In this document: in pieces, positions 21,201-32,830 of the stretch
Layout: every line of letters begins with the position of its first letter
How positions within the stretch are numbered: position 1 is the first letter of the stretch
DNA from: Cyprinodon diabolis
Lineage: Eukaryota > Chordata > Actinopteri > Cyprinodontiformes > Cyprinodontidae
Direction of reading: 5' to 3'
NCBI GenBank assembly: GCA_030533445.1
Contig: CM060070.1
Location: 27,144,001 to 27,208,000 of the forward strand
Length of the DNA: 64,000 nt
The notes under the pieces: generated by a model
Database searches by the model: none
What the model was told of the DNA's origin: nothing
Seen by the model: only the letters and a program-made list of their open reading frames with translations
Made by a program: the position numbers and the translations under genes

Positions 21201-24200
21201 CTACAGCTTCTTCCCTTTGTGCAGTCTGTTGTAGCGCCAAATGTTCTCCTTCCTCAGACGTTTCCAGTACTCCCAGGTGTCAGGTTCCAGCTCGTGCAGC
21301 TTTTTGGCTTTCCCCAAGTCCAACTGGAACAACCTGAACAAGTAAAAAGAAAAGGAGGAAGAAGGAAAGACGTGACAAAACTTCAACTATACCGACTAAG
21401 ACTGGTTTCTTCTAACGAGTGACTTTGTGATGTCTTTCAAAATAAATTTGTGATGACTGCAGTAATTCTAACATGATTAGACTCAGCTTTAATGGTGCAG
21501 TTTGTGTTCACAAACTAGGAATGTCACTTCTGCTTTCCATCACTCACACTGTTATCAACAGTTCACATTTTTATAGCCTTATCGGTATAAAGGACAGGTG
21601 TGCGTTAAAATATTGAAATAAATTTTAACGTAAATGAAGACATGAATACAGTCCTCTCTTGTCTGTTTTCCAAACTTCTTGCATCTTTGAAAAAGGGTAA
21701 CAAACCTGCAAATCAAATAAAGCTTTCTACAGTAACAAAATTAGTTATGTAGATGTAGCTATTAACAAGAACTATACATATTTATGCTTACCTAGTATTC
21801 AAAGGGAGATAATAACTGAGGTTCCCTTTTTTGGTGATGTCACCAGCTCTACTGACATCCACTCGCCAGCATACTTGGTGTTTTATCATTGTAGATATTC
21901 TTATAAAGCTTGTTTCCCTCACAAGTCAGTTTATGTATTTTAAAGCAATCTTGATATTAAAGGTAATTAAACTGATAATACTTAATAAAAGATTAAAATA
22001 ATAATAAATGGATTTTGAAGATGTTTTGATTCACATCCAGGAAGCTTTTTCAATTAAAAATGTAAATAATTGAATTGAAAAAGTTTCCTGGATGTGAAGA
22101 GAAATGTCTTCAAACCTGGAAACAAAGTTTAGTGGATTGTTTTTTTTAACTTTTTTGGAACGACTATGACTTGGATGACTGATAATCTTCATCAGCATAC
22201 GACATTAATACGCATTAATAACCAACAGGTGGCACATTTCAAAGATCCATTTCTCTAAGGAAACCTTTAACAGCCCATATTTTAATGGGACACAGAACAA
22301 TTACAGAAAGAGAATTCCAGACCAACAGTTGGACACAGCAGCCAAAGTGATATGCAAGGAGTTTGCATTACAGCTATTGTAAACAGAGAGCCTCCAATTA
22401 AAAGCAAGAGGTTGTTTTATTTTCAGTTTAATTATAATAGACCAAAATAAAAAAAATCGTAACCGGATACCACGACCAAGAGAGAGCTTGGTTATCCTAT
22501 TGAGCTTGAAAGGTTACTGGTTAAATCAAGAAGACAAAAAAATATAAATTCAGACAAAAAATCTAAAGAAATGCTCGGATTTTTCCTTAACGATTAACAC
22601 TTTTTATGAGGAAAAAATACCATAATGCAGCCAATGAGTGTTTGAGCAGAGGTAAAAAGAAAAAAAATGAACATGTGAATAAGATAAGAACACATGAACT
22701 CACCACTCAGGATATTCTTCAGGAGGCTTTAGTTTGGGGTCCTCCCCTTGTTTGTAGATGTTCACCCCGACAGCATAGGACGTTAGTCGGACTGGGTCTT
22801 TACACACCTCTGGACCTTTCAGTTCCTCTTTCATCATGCCTTTACCTTTTCCTTTGGAAGCTAAAAGATGGTGAACAAGGTTTGAGTTGATATGATGATG
22901 CCCAGCAACAAAACGTTAACACATACACGAAGGAAATTATAAGCAATCAACAATTTAGAGCAGGGGTCTCCAACCCTGGTCCTCCAGATCTACTGTCCTG
23001 CCATCAGGTTGGACAGAGGCCTATTAACTAGTGATGTTATGAGATGAGCCGAGGCTTCGAGGCATATGTCGAGTATTGGAGGGAGCGTTTCTGTGAGGTG
23101 TGTATCGAGGCTTGCTTCATTTGGGGGAAGAGCCAAAATAGATGGCGTCCAAAGCCTCGCTACCCGCCATACCACCTGACCGCTTCGGGAAGTGGTTCAG
23201 CTCACCCGGAACTTAGACAGGAATTTAAAAAGCCTCTGTGTTCAGTCAAGATGTGGGAGTTTGTAGGAGAGTTGGATAGATTCTAAGAATAGATTGGTAT
23301 TTTTTCCCAACCAATCTAGTTGCTTTAAATTAGTTTGGTTGGATTAAACAATGTAATGATCAAAATCTGAGCAGGCCACTGATCATAGATGTATTGGATT
23401 TTAAGTAGTAATGCTCTCTTTAGGTATGTCACTTACTTAGTGGCATCAGATGTAAGAAATGTACTTCCAATCTTCAGGTTGTTGGTTTAAGACCCACCTT
23501 ATACTTTTAAAAGTTGTGATAAAACACAATAAGTGTTTTGGCTAATGTGGCTAATTTGTATTCGTTGCCCTATTACAAATATAGATTGGTTAAAAAACAC
23601 TAAAAATTAGATTGGTGGGTTTAACCAAAAGATTGGTTGAACACAACTTTCAACCCAATTAGACCAAAATCTATGGAAAACCAATTATGTTTAAATAAAA
23701 ATGACAAACACCTTTGATTTTCTCATCATTGCCAAATTAGCACAAGACTTTCACGGTCTGCTTGAGCTTATTTCACTAAATAGCAGAAAAACAGCGTACC
23801 TTAAATTATTTTTCTCTTCTAAGACATAGACAGAACAAACATTAACACTTTCAAATGAACTTCAAAACAAGAAAAACAATATGGCAAAAAAAAGAAAATC
23901 AGATTATATTATTAACTGCAGTTCTGCACTCCACCAGTAGGTGGTAACATGTTCATTTGAGGCTTCATGAACTGTGGGGATCGTTTCGGTAATTTGGCCA
24001 AACGGATGAGGCTTCATCTCACCATACTACTATTAAAGCATTTGATTCATTTGTGTTCAAGCAGGGATTAATCTAAAACCTGTATGATAGTGGATCTAGA
24101 GGATCAGGGTTGGTCACCCCTGCTTTAGAGATAAAACAGTAACACACACAGCTGATAGAAAATGAGATAAAAATAATAATATTGGAGGGAATAGATTCAA

Positions 24201-24440
24201 CACTGCCGTAAATGATAAAATCCCGCATCTAAACTGATTTACAAAGTTGCCCTGGAAAATATTATGTGACTATTTATAAACAGAAGTAAGACATTAGCTT
24301 CACTCACCAACTTTCTTAGCATATCCGCATATCTGTGTTGTGTTAAACGTGTTAGTTCTGCATAAAAACGCTCCAGCACCGCTTCTTATGCAATGAGCGC
24401 TCGGTTCTACTGCTGTCCGAAATAAACTGTAGGCAAACAT
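21201..24440 (-). CDS. mrpl54: Mitochondrial ribosomal protein mL54 (3 exons)
   Basis: MRPL54 is a protein of the large subunit of the mitochondrial ribosome. Exons: 24440-24308, 22860-22704 and 21333-21201, all AG/GT and in phase, giving 140 residues (human 138). Exon 1 encodes a basic, Arg/Ser-rich presequence ([14 protein letters not shown]) ending at GYAKKV. Exon 2 holds the conserved core ([17 protein letters not shown], then EEYPEW). Exon 3 ends with the family C terminus [15 protein letters not shown]. Start ATG at 24440. The 1.4-kb intron 1 contains two nested hAT elements and intron 2 a hairpin repeat. The gene is divergent from fam32a. Confidence 0.95.
22015..22120. repeat. Hairpin repeat in mrpl54 intron 2
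   Basis: CACATCCAGGAAGCTTTTTCAATT is followed after about 18 bases by its near-perfect inverse (AATTGAAAAAGTTTCCTGGATGTG). Pairing extends to GAAGA/TCTTC outside with mismatches, giving arms of about 40 bases. It looks like a foldback MITE or remnant; no target duplication identified. Confidence 0.75.
22961..24122. mobile_element. hAT MITE with 8-bp duplication, itself interrupted
   Basis: Ends CAGGGGTCTCCAACCCTGGTC and the inverse ACCAACCCTG type (GGTTGGTCACCCCTG). It is flanked by ATTTAGAG (22953-22960) and CTTTAGAG (24123-24130), an 8-bp duplication with one mismatch. About 1 kb of its length (23029-24029) is a second element inserted into it. It lies in mrpl54 intron 1. Confidence 0.87.
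23029..24029. mobile_element. Inner hAT element nested in the MITE
   Basis: A 1,001-bp element with ends TAGTGATGTTATGAGATGA and, inverted, TAGTATGGTGAGATGAAGCC. It is flanked by CTATTAAC (23021-23028) and CTATTAAA (24030-24037), 7 of 8 bases identical. No transposase is recognisable; short ORFs inside have no family match that I know. Confidence 0.78.
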
Positions 24441-24705
24441 TTTTTACACGGGGTTATCTGAACACACAACAAACCATGCTACCGTTTGACATTCATTTAC
24501 GTATCCGACTTCCGTTTTCTGCTTACTTATCTGTAGATAACAATCTACAGCGCCCCTTTCGCACCGGAAGGAACATTGCCGGCAAGAAATACACGGTTTG
24601 GGGGCGTGATAATTCTTTTTAATCCAGTAGATAGCAGCAGTGAGGCACTCGGTTACCTTAGATGAAAACAAAGGAGAAGAAGACCGCAGGAGAAGTTCTC
24701 GAAAA
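24441..24705. promoter_or_regulatory. Bidirectional promoter of mrpl54 and fam32a
   Basis: The two ATGs lie 265 bp apart, head to head. Candidate ETS-family sites are CCGGAAG at 24564-24570 (plus) and ACTTCCG at 24508-24514 (CGGAAGT on the minus strand). No TATA box is evident. This is the usual architecture for a shared housekeeping promoter; assigning factors is inference. Confidence 0.7.
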
Positions 24706-27700
24706 ATGTCCGAGTACGAGAAGATCCAGAAGAGCGCCCTAAAAATTAAAGGGCTGGGGGAACTTTCAGCAGGAAAGAAGTAAGTAGCGTACCGTTAATG
24801 ATATATATTAACAACTCATAACTTGGTATGTGCTTCAAACGAACTCTTTGTTGAAATGTAAGCCTCTGAAATATCGTTAGCTCTTAAGCTAACACGATAA
24901 TTTCCTTTCTTCCTCACAGTGTCTATAAAACGTGTTTGGCATGACACACAAAAAAACACCTCAATGTTCATAGTGCTATGGGGAAAAACTAAATGTAGAG
25001 TTTTATGGTAACCTTATAATAATCTCTACAAATAAACTTGCCTTGCCTTGAAATCCTGGATATTTAGCACTAGCAGCAACAAAGCCACTGCTATGGTCAT
25101 ATGGTGCGATACAGATTAGCAAAAGTCTTTACTGCTAAATTAACAACAGGCATTTTCAATGCCATGCAAGAAGCTAGGCCAGGTTAGGCCACCAAGATCC
25201 CATATCCTTCTAAATTCATCACACTTAATATTTGGGGATTAACTAACTAGTTTTATCCGTTAATCTCAAATTCTTAATCTCAAAAATTTAATATGATTTG
25301 TTTAAAATACCTGGCTGCGAATAGACTTTTGTATGGGTGAAGCTGAAGTAAATGTAAAAACCGTTTAAAATGAAACAAGAGAATCTAAGTTCAGCAAACA
25401 GCTGTTTGGTTTGGGGGAAGCTGAAATAAATCTGTCGCTTTCATGATTATTAAAGCTATTTGTATTACAAAACAAAACAAAAAAATCTGCTCATTTAATT
25501 TGGAAAAATGGGGATTATTAGGTTACAGTGTTTACTGTCCATTTAGAAAAAAAAAAAAAAACAAGTTAATCAAAAGCCATAGAGAAAAAGCAAAATATTT
25601 GCCTTTTAAATGTTTAAATATATTTTTTATATCACTTTTTGTTTCATTTTGAGGGGTTAATCTTACAAGCAAAAAGCAAGTAAAGTAAACTATTTTAACC
25701 TGAATAAATCTGACCCAGGTTTGCAAACCTTATTTAATGAACTTGGTGTGATAATTGTCAGAAGCAGCATGAATCATATGTATATTCTTTTCTTGTTAAC
25801 CAACAGGTATGCTTGTTTCTCTAGCTATGAGTTTGTGTTTTACTAACTTAATACAATATGGATTCAAATCAGAAGAGAAACAAAACTTTCAACAGGAGTT
25901 TTTACCAAAATCTAATAATGCATCTGGTATCAGATGAAACTGAGGGGTGATTAGCTGTTTTTTTTTCTGTCTTTTTTGTTTTGTAGGAAGAAGAAGAAGA
26001 ACAAAGAGAGTAAACATCGCATGGAGCAGATTGTGACGGGAGAAAATGATGAGGAGGAGGTGAAGACAAAGAAAGCATACATTGACAAAAGGACACCGGC
26101 ACAAATTGCTTTTGACAAGATGCAAGAAAAGAGGGTAGGTTTTTAAAAAAAAAAAAACACACATCTGATATGCTATCAATGGTTATATGTAGTTACCAGT
26201 GAAAAAAGATTACAAAATTGGGATTGGTATTATGGCTTTTATTGGTTTTTAATCAGTAAAAAAATACAAATAATTTTCGTTGCAATCACCAAGTCCAGGA
26301 CCGGCCATTTTAACCCAAATATATTAACACCTCACTCCTAACATCTTCAGGCAGTGATGTCACAGTGCGGTAAGCCTGCAATCAACAACAATTATTCAAA
26401 ACTTAAGAAAATAAGAGAGAAAGAAAGAGCTGTAGTTAAACTGACAATGCCCACGTGTGTGGCAGTTGGATGTTGTAATACATTCAACTGTTAAAAAAAA
26501 TTTATTTCACCTTTCTGATTCACGATGCACGACGGAGGAGTTCATCGTTGGATTGCCAACTTGAAGAGGGAGAATTTGCCATCAAACTTCTGGTCAGGAA
26601 AAAACGAGTCATATGTAGCCAACATTTAGATGAGGAATGTTTTCAAGATAATAGTTTTGGATAATAGCGCATTGTGCCAAACAACAGATACAGCACTGGG
26701 ACTTGCTCAACAGCCGATACCGCATCGTGACTTCACAAACCGGTAGGTGGCAGTAGTGTTGTTTGACAGACATGGATGCCTCCGGTAAAGCACATTCAAA
26801 TGAAAATTACTCTTAATTAAAAACACTTATCATTTATTGAACAGTATGTAATAATTTTATATTTAAGAAGTGTTTTCGACATGCAGTGGGCTGTCTCCAG
26901 CCACACCATTAGGACAGCAAACCACAAACTTTGCTCTCAGTGCCCTTCAAGCAAAGGATGAGCACATGCACATTTTATGTACGATGCCAGTCTATATGTG
27001 TGATAGCAGATGCCATGCCTTGGCTAGATTGAATAGGTGGGGAGCGGTTTAAAAAAAAATTTTTTTTAACCAAGAAAATACACCTCAAAATGTAATCCGT
27101 GCAGATGGTTCATCAAGATTATAATCCTACCTTTAGATGTAATGTTGATATATTTAATCACCTTAGCTTTTAACTATACTTGTTCAATACAGTAACAACA
27201 TATCGACTGTCTTCCATCAAGCTCCCGGATCAGCTTTTCTGATTGGCTGAAGTTCAGATTTTCAAACTTTAACATCTTATTCTGAAAACATCCGACTCGA
27301 GGGACACCAGACACACAACAGGATATCAGGCCAAGACAATCCAACTTGTTGGATTTCCTTGTTCCTCGTTGTAGTATGATATTGGGAATAAAAATTCTTA
27401 TTTTAACACTTTTCACTCTTAAAGGGTAAAAAGCTTTCCAAAACCATCTGTAAAGAAGTTCCAGGTCTTTAGCCTCATCAGTCAACCATGAAGTGTTTGT
27501 ATGAACAGGTGACAGTTATTTTATAATACAATTGAGGCATTTTATTCCAATTTTCTTTGCATAAACATTTCACTAAAGGCTGGTTCACACTTCAATATAA
27601 TCATGCCGACTTCCCATTCCGAGTTTGGGAGTTTCAGCCTGATTTTTTTGTTGTTGTTTTTAAACAGAATCCTTAGTGAGATCTGTTCATGCTTACTATC

Positions 27701-28695
27701 TGTACCACATACCATGTGAGAAAATCTGTTTCACCCACCTTTTTTTATTTCAATAGTTACCTTTGGCGTCTCTCGGGATTTGAAAATGTTAACCAACCTT
27801 CAAGTAACATGAAAGGGTTTTCAAATATGACTGGCCTGTTTATGGTGGTGCTGCTAAATTTCAATCTTATTTACATTGATTAACTCATCATTTAACAAAT
27901 GGGGGGTGGTTAATTTTCTGACTTAGTGCCAGGTTTGGCAGGATGGCTGTCCCCCTTAATAAATAAAGATCATACTGGTAAACTGTATGTTTTTCCCTTC
28001 GGTTTTTAGTCTGATATTGACATTTGTTTGATCTGAAATGTATTTAGTGACAAATGGCTCAAAAGACCAGATGTTTAAGTAGGAACTTTTTACTGCAAAG
28101 TATTGCAGTAAGCTAAAAGTTATTTTCCAAATCAGTCTGTCAACAAACCCTTTACCCTCCTCAAAATCAAATAAGTTTAGTTAAACTCGTGCAATAAGAA
28201 CTTTGAAGCCATGGATACATTCTAAAGGTTAAATTGCAGAAATCCTGCCACAGCTGATATCTTTTATCTCAAAAAACAAATGTTTATGTATTAACTTGTC
28301 AACCATTGTTGTTCTGTTTAGAGGGCATCGTTTTGGGTAAATTCAACTTATTCTCGGTCTCTTCTTACAGCAAATGGAACGAATTCTGAAGAAGGCATCA
28401 AAGACACACAAGCATAGAGTTGAGGTGAGTTATCTGGTGCAGGTTAAATGCATTTTACTTCTCAGAAAAGAATACTTTATATTCATTTAGAGAGAGACTC
28501 ACCATATGGATATATTTTGTGTATCTGTTTTATTTCTTTTTTGACTGAATATCTCATGGCTTAATGTACCATATGTTTACATAATGTAAAACAGGATTTT
28601 TAACTTAAGATCTGATTTCGTTATAGGATTTCAATCGCCACCTGGACAACCTTACAGAGCATTATGATATTCCAAAAGTCAGCTGGACCAAGTAA
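24706..28695 (+). CDS. fam32a: FAM32A nuclear/spliceosomal protein (4 exons)
   Basis: A small, highly basic, conserved nuclear protein, seen in structures of the human catalytic spliceosome, where it helps exon ligation (established knowledge). Exons: 24706-24779, 25987-26134, 28371-28424, 28627-28695, with AG/GT borders and consistent phase, giving 114 residues (human 112). The N terminus is MSEYEKIQKSALKIKGLGEL, followed by a Lys-rich block at the exon 1/2 junction (residues about 25-30). Next come KRTPAQIAFDKMQEKR, the QMERILKKASKTHKHRVE exon, and the C-terminal segment DFNRHLDNLTEHYDIPKVSW ending SWTK. Start ATG at 24706 by family match. The gene converges on fh. Confidence 0.96.
25010..25065 (-). 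repeat. Fragment of the dispersed repeat also seen at 403
   Basis: CAAATAAACTTGCCTTGCCTTG is the inverse of the motif at 403-421. Only one end of the repeat is present, in fam32a intron 1. Confidence 0.5.
26135..28370. other. fam32a intron 2 with transposon-derived middle
   Basis: About 26440-27300 is transposon-derived: a THAP relic (separate entry) and, at 27219-27251, a segment nearly identical to 55948-55980 (AGCTCCC-GATCAGCTT-TCTGATTGG core). The remainder (27600-28370) is AT-rich and shows nothing that I can name. Confidence 0.5.
26447..26663 (+). pseudogene. THAP zinc-finger relic from a DNA transposon
   Basis: The ATG at 26447 reads MPTCVAVGC, the start of a C2CH THAP finger. After stops and a frameshift it reads RWIANLKREN, FWSGKNESYV and, in another frame, SQHLDEECFQDNSFG, with Cys, Trp, His and Phe positions as in THAP domains. 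Such fingers occur in the transposases of several DNA transposon groups (P, Kolobok, PHIS-like). Family not determined. Confidence 0.7.
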
Positions 28696-29210
28696 AAAAC
28701 AAGCCAATTTTTTTTTTTTTTTTTTGTATGTTTTTGAAACTTTTTCCTTGCATGTTTATGAAATGCCCTTCTAGAATTAAAGCGGCATTTATTCCCCCAG
28801 TTGTTAATTTTCCTGTACACAATAAACTATTTAACGTTTTAATGTGTGGTGTGTTTCTCTCTCAAACATGTGCTTCAGGGATTTTTTCTAATGTTTGAAT
28901 GGAAACATGTCATCAGGGTACTTTTTATTTTAGTTATTCAACCAGACACTGCAAATATGGCACACTCTGCATATTCTGTAAACCTGAAGAAAAACTGTAC
29001 TGCCATTCATATTAACAGGAAATATTTTACTTAAATACATATTTGTATGAATTAACGGATTCACTGACACCATGATGGGATGCAGTGGTTATCAAATCAA
29101 TCCAATGAGTTTTAAGACTCAAGTTATGAAAAAAACAAACATATCTGGCAAGAGAGGTAAAAATTTAGAAAAGTTCATGAACTTCCAACGTGCTGTAGTG
29201 TACTCAGAGT
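28696..29210. other. Convergent 3' UTRs of fam32a and fh
   Basis: AATAAA at 28821-28826 is the likely fam32a poly(A) signal. TTTATT near 28786 and 28924 reads AATAAA on the minus strand and could serve fh, so the two 3' ends may overlap. An 18-base T run at 28708-28725 sits 12 bases after the fam32a stop. Confidence 0.55.
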
Positions 29211-30710
29211 TCACTTTGGCCCGAGCATTTCAGCAGGCTTCACCCACTGATCAAACTGCTCCTCGGTCAGGTAGCCCAGCTCCACGGCCACAGCCTTCAG
29301 CGTGGAGCCCTTCTTGTGAGCGGTCTTGGCGATGGTGGCCGCTTTATCGTAGCCGATGTGCGGGTTGAGGGCGGTGACCAGCATGAGCGACTCGTTCATC
29401 AGCTTGTTGATCCTCTCCGTGTTGGCCTGGATGCCCACCACGCAGTTGTTGGTGAAGGACACGGACGCGTCTCCGAGCAGGCGTGCAGAGTTCAGCACGT
29501 TCTTCACCATCATGGGTTTGAACACATTGAGCTCAAAGTGTCCGTTACTCCCTCCCACGGTCACGGCCACGTGGTTCCCCATCACCTGGGCCGCCACCAT
29601 GGTCATGGCCTCACACTGGGTGGGGTTCACCTTGCCCGGCATGATGCTGCTGCCAGGCTCGTTCTCCGGTAGGATGAGCTCCCCCAGGCCGGAGCGGGGT
29701 CCTGACCCCAAGAACCGGATGTCGTTGGCGATCTTCATCATGCTGACAGCCACCGTGTTCAGAGCTCCACTCAGCTCCACCAGAGCGTCATGAGCCGCAA
29801 GAGCTTCGAACTTGTTTGGGGCTGTGATGAACGGGAGGCCGGTGAGAGAAGCGACTGTAGCGGCGACCTTCTCGGCGAAGCCAATGCGGGTGTTGAGACC
29901 TGTACCAACCGCTGTCCCCCCTGCTGCCAGTTCATACACCCTGGGCATGGCGGCCTTCACCCTCTCGATGCTGTACTTCACCTGCTGGACGTAGCCACCA
30001 AACTCCTGCCCGAGCGACAGCGGGACAGCGTCCTGGGTGTGGGTCCGTCCGATCTTGATGATGTCTTTGAACTCTTCAGCCTTAGCAGCCAGGGCGTCAT
30101 GCAGGGTCTGCAGGCCGGGCAGTAGGACATGGTGAACCTCAGTGGCTACAGCTATGTGCATGGCGGTGGGAAATGTATCATTGGAGCTCTGACTCTTATT
30201 GACGTGATCATTTGGGTGAACTGGATCCTTGGAGCCCAGTTTCCCCCCTAGTATCTCAATGGCCCTGTTGCTGATCACCTCATTAACATTCATGTTAGTC
30301 TGCGTTCCTGATCCAGTCTGCCACACCACCAGAGGGAAATGATCATCCAGTTTACCTGCTGAAACCTCATCTGCAGCCTTTATGATTGCATCTGCTAGCT
30401 TAGGGTCCAGGCCGTAGTCCCTGTTCACTTCAGCAGCTGCTCTCTTCAATATACCAAAGGCCTTGATCACCTGGATTGGCATTCTCTCACTGGGTCCCCC
30501 GATCTTGAAGTTCATGGTGGATCTGACCGTCTGGGCGCCGTAGTACTTGTCAGCAGGGACCTTGAGCTCGCCAAAAGTGTCCCGCTCAAGCCTGAACTCT
30601 GAGCCGGCCATCTTGGAAGTACAGATCAGGAGTTTAGAGTTGGCGTGGAGTTTTTGCAGGGTCAGGAGGTTGCAGTTAAACTGCCGGACGCTTTTTAATG
30701 AGCGAAACAT
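29211..30710 (-). CDS. fh: Fumarate hydratase, complete and intronless
   Basis: Class II fumarase: reversible hydration of fumarate to L-malate in the mitochondrial TCA cycle, with a cytosolic/nuclear pool involved in DNA repair in known homologues. The 499-codon ORF is uninterrupted from ATG 30710 to TGA 29213-29211 (human 510 residues). The N-terminal 33 residues are basic and hydroxylated ([13 protein letters not shown]), a typical presequence; Met34 (MAGSEF) is a plausible cytosolic start. Conserved boxes: [44 protein letters not shown] and the family signature [15 protein letters not shown]. It ends MLGPK as in human. The lack of any intron is unusual, since mammalian FH has ten exons. 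The 3' two-thirds is markedly GC-rich against its surroundings. Confidence 0.97.
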   Translation of the reverse strand: MFRSLKSVRQFNCNLLTLQKLHANSKLLICTSKMAGSEFRLERDTFGELKVPADKYYGAQTVRSTMNFKIGGPSERMPIQVIKAFGILKRAAAEVNRDYGLDPKLADAIIKAADEVSAGKLDDHFPLVVWQTGSGTQTNMNVNEVISNRAIEILGGKLGSKDPVHPNDHVNKSQSSNDTFPTAMHIAVATEVHHVLLPGLQTLHDALAAKAEEFKDIIKIGRTHTQDAVPLSLGQEFGGYVQQVKYSIERVKAAMPRVYELAAGGTAVGTGLNTRIGFAEKVAATVASLTGLPFITAPNKFEALAAHDALVELSGALNTVAVSMMKIANDIRFLGSGPRSGLGELILPENEPGSSIMPGKVNPTQCEAMTMVAAQVMGNHVAVTVGGSNGHFELNVFKPMMVKNVLNSARLLGDASVSFTNNCVVGIQANTERINKLMNESLMLVTALNPHIGYDKAATIAKTAHKKGSTLKAVAVELGYLTEEQFDQWVKPAEMLGPK

Positions 30711-30860
30711 GGCTTCTCATTAGAGGTGAAATTTAGGGGGAGGTCAGCGCAGCTTTCCACATTGTAACCTGTCATTGGGCGACAAGAAACCGTTGAAGGC
30801 ACGACAGCCAATCATGGAGCAGGAGAGGCGCGACTTCCGGCTTCGGGCGGAAGTGTAAAG
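30711..30860 (-). promoter_or_regulatory. fh promoter region
   Basis: Within 150 bp of the fh ATG are two ETS-like sites (ACTTCCGG 30833-30840; GCGGAAGTG 30847-30855) and two CCAAT boxes (CCAAT 30808-30812; ATTGG 30774-30778). No TATA box is apparent. This resembles a TATA-less housekeeping promoter. Confidence 0.6.
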
Positions 30861-32830
30861 CTCCTCAAAACATTGTACATCTCTGTCCCCTTCGATAAAC
30901 AGAAAATTTAGAAAATAAAGTCAGTATTTTGTAAAAAATAAATAAATAAATACATCTTAAAGAATATTGTTGGACAAACTTTTGATTATTGTGGCTGGTT
31001 TTATATTTCATTTTTTTTTTTATTTCTCCACATATAAATTATTTAATACTACAGGGCAACCTATTCTGTTTTTTATATATGATTGTATAATGTTCAATCT
31101 AAAAACACAAGCTTATGATATTTATTAATTTAATATGCACATAATTTTTTTTTCATATTTTATTTTAGGGGAGGTTTGATAACCACAAATTACTTATAGT
31201 TTTCATCTCCTTTTGCTGATTCAAACCAAAGTTAAACTTCCAAATACAATAAATACCAAGTATCTAAATAGGTCTATCAACAATAAAGGAAGAGAATAAA
31301 AACAAATATCCATTATCGTAAATAATAATACACATTATATAGTTATTTTCCCCCTCCTCTGGCAGATTTGCCAGTTAGTTTTATGATTATTTTTGCATAT
31401 ACATGATTCCCTTCTCAGATCTAAAACAAACAGACTCAAACACATGACATCACGCTTTAGTTAGTTTCAGTTATAGAAAAGTAGATTGCTGGAAATATTG
31501 TAAATACAATTATGTCCTGTCAAAGAGGAAGCCTTTACCAGATATGGAGCGGCAAATCATTCCAGAGTTTGGGGCTGACCGCAAAGAAAGCTCAGTTCCC
31601 TCTGAGTTTACGCTACGTTCTGGGTACTGACAGGAATAATTGATCCACTAAACTAAGAGAACAAAGTGGATTTAGGAGATCTGAAATATATGGTGAAGCA
31701 AGGCCATTTAAAGACTAAAAAAGAATATATTTTTTCATTAATCCTGAACTTAATCAGCAGCCACCAAAGTGAATTTAAAACTGGAGAGATATGTTTTAAC
31801 GTGTCCCAGTTAGAAGTCATGCAGCAGTAATTTGAACCGTCTTCAGATGGGCAATTAAAGAGTGCTCACAAAGGCGTGGATCATTGTCTCAAAGTGTGCT
31901 TTGCTCAGCATGAACTGTACTTTGGCCAGCTGCTGCAGCTGAACAGAACTTGATTTGACAACAACTTTGATCTGGCAGGCAAAGTTAAGATTACTGTCCA
32001 TTTTAAGACCTAAATTTGTGGCCGTTGGCTTCACAAGCGGATCTAGATGGTCCAGAAGTAAAGGTAGACTGTCTGAAGTACTTCAAAAAACCATCACTTC
32101 TGTCATTTTTATGTAGGTTACATGCAGTGGCAGTTCCGGAAAAACAGGGAAATTAAATTAATGTTATATCAAGTGAGACTTAATATAGCTGAAGCTTAAA
32201 GGTGATTGAACTTTTCAAACAACTGATAAAGTAAATTACAAAGGTGAATAATAAATATGTCTAAGGGATGGATCACTTATATGTCTTTTGAAAAAATTCT
32301 GCTCAAAATAAGTACACTGAAATTACACTTTGTAAACTCTTTTGAAATTATTAACTATATTCTCAAAACAAGAAGGTAATCAATCTCAAAAGAAAATCAA
32401 AACATCTTTTTAGACAGTTCCAGTGCAGTCCCTTCTGTCACTGCATATATATATTGGAATTAAATTGCAAAAACTAATCTGAAAAAGTTAAAATATATTA
32501 ATATAAGCATATTTTGCCTTAAACGGAGCAGCAAAAGGAAGATATTTACATAATGATCTAGCTGAGTTTTTTTCTATGTTAAATGTAAATCATCTTATTC
32601 CATTAGTAAATTCTCTTATCTACCCGCTCAGTCAAGGTAAAATAGAAATTTTTCAAGAAAAAATGAATAATTTTTTACAGTGTATTCTTTCAGTGATTTT
32701 GCCCCCTGTCAAAAACTACCCATTGTTACATTGTTTAAAATGATTATGTTAAGTTCTACCTCAGAAAATAAACATAGTCCCTATAATCGTTTTAAAACCT
32801 ACATCTTTTATTTTGAAGGAAAAGGGTCTT
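30861..32830. other. fh-hdgfl2 intergenic with a probable dispersed repeat
   Basis: AT-rich. A short AAAT run is at 30937-30955. 31520-32110 has the look of a transposon-derived noncoding segment seen repeatedly in fish genomes (CAAATCATTCCAGAGTTTGG and following), but I cannot name the family or fix ends. No gene is seen. Confidence 0.4.

Noticed and set aside
28708..28725. T run as the poly(A) tail of a retroposed fh
   Set aside because: It lies 12 bases after the fam32a stop and before that gene's own poly(A) signal, and no matching target duplication is found on the other side of fh.
29316..30125. Open frames on the plus strand opposite fh
   Set aside because: They are antisense shadows of a GC-rich conserved coding sequence with no own domain.
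29211..30710. Bacterial contamination or horizontal transfer as the source of the intronless fumarase
   Set aside because: The protein has a mitochondrial presequence and near-identical vertebrate blocks through to the C-terminal MLGPK, and it is embedded between fish genes.
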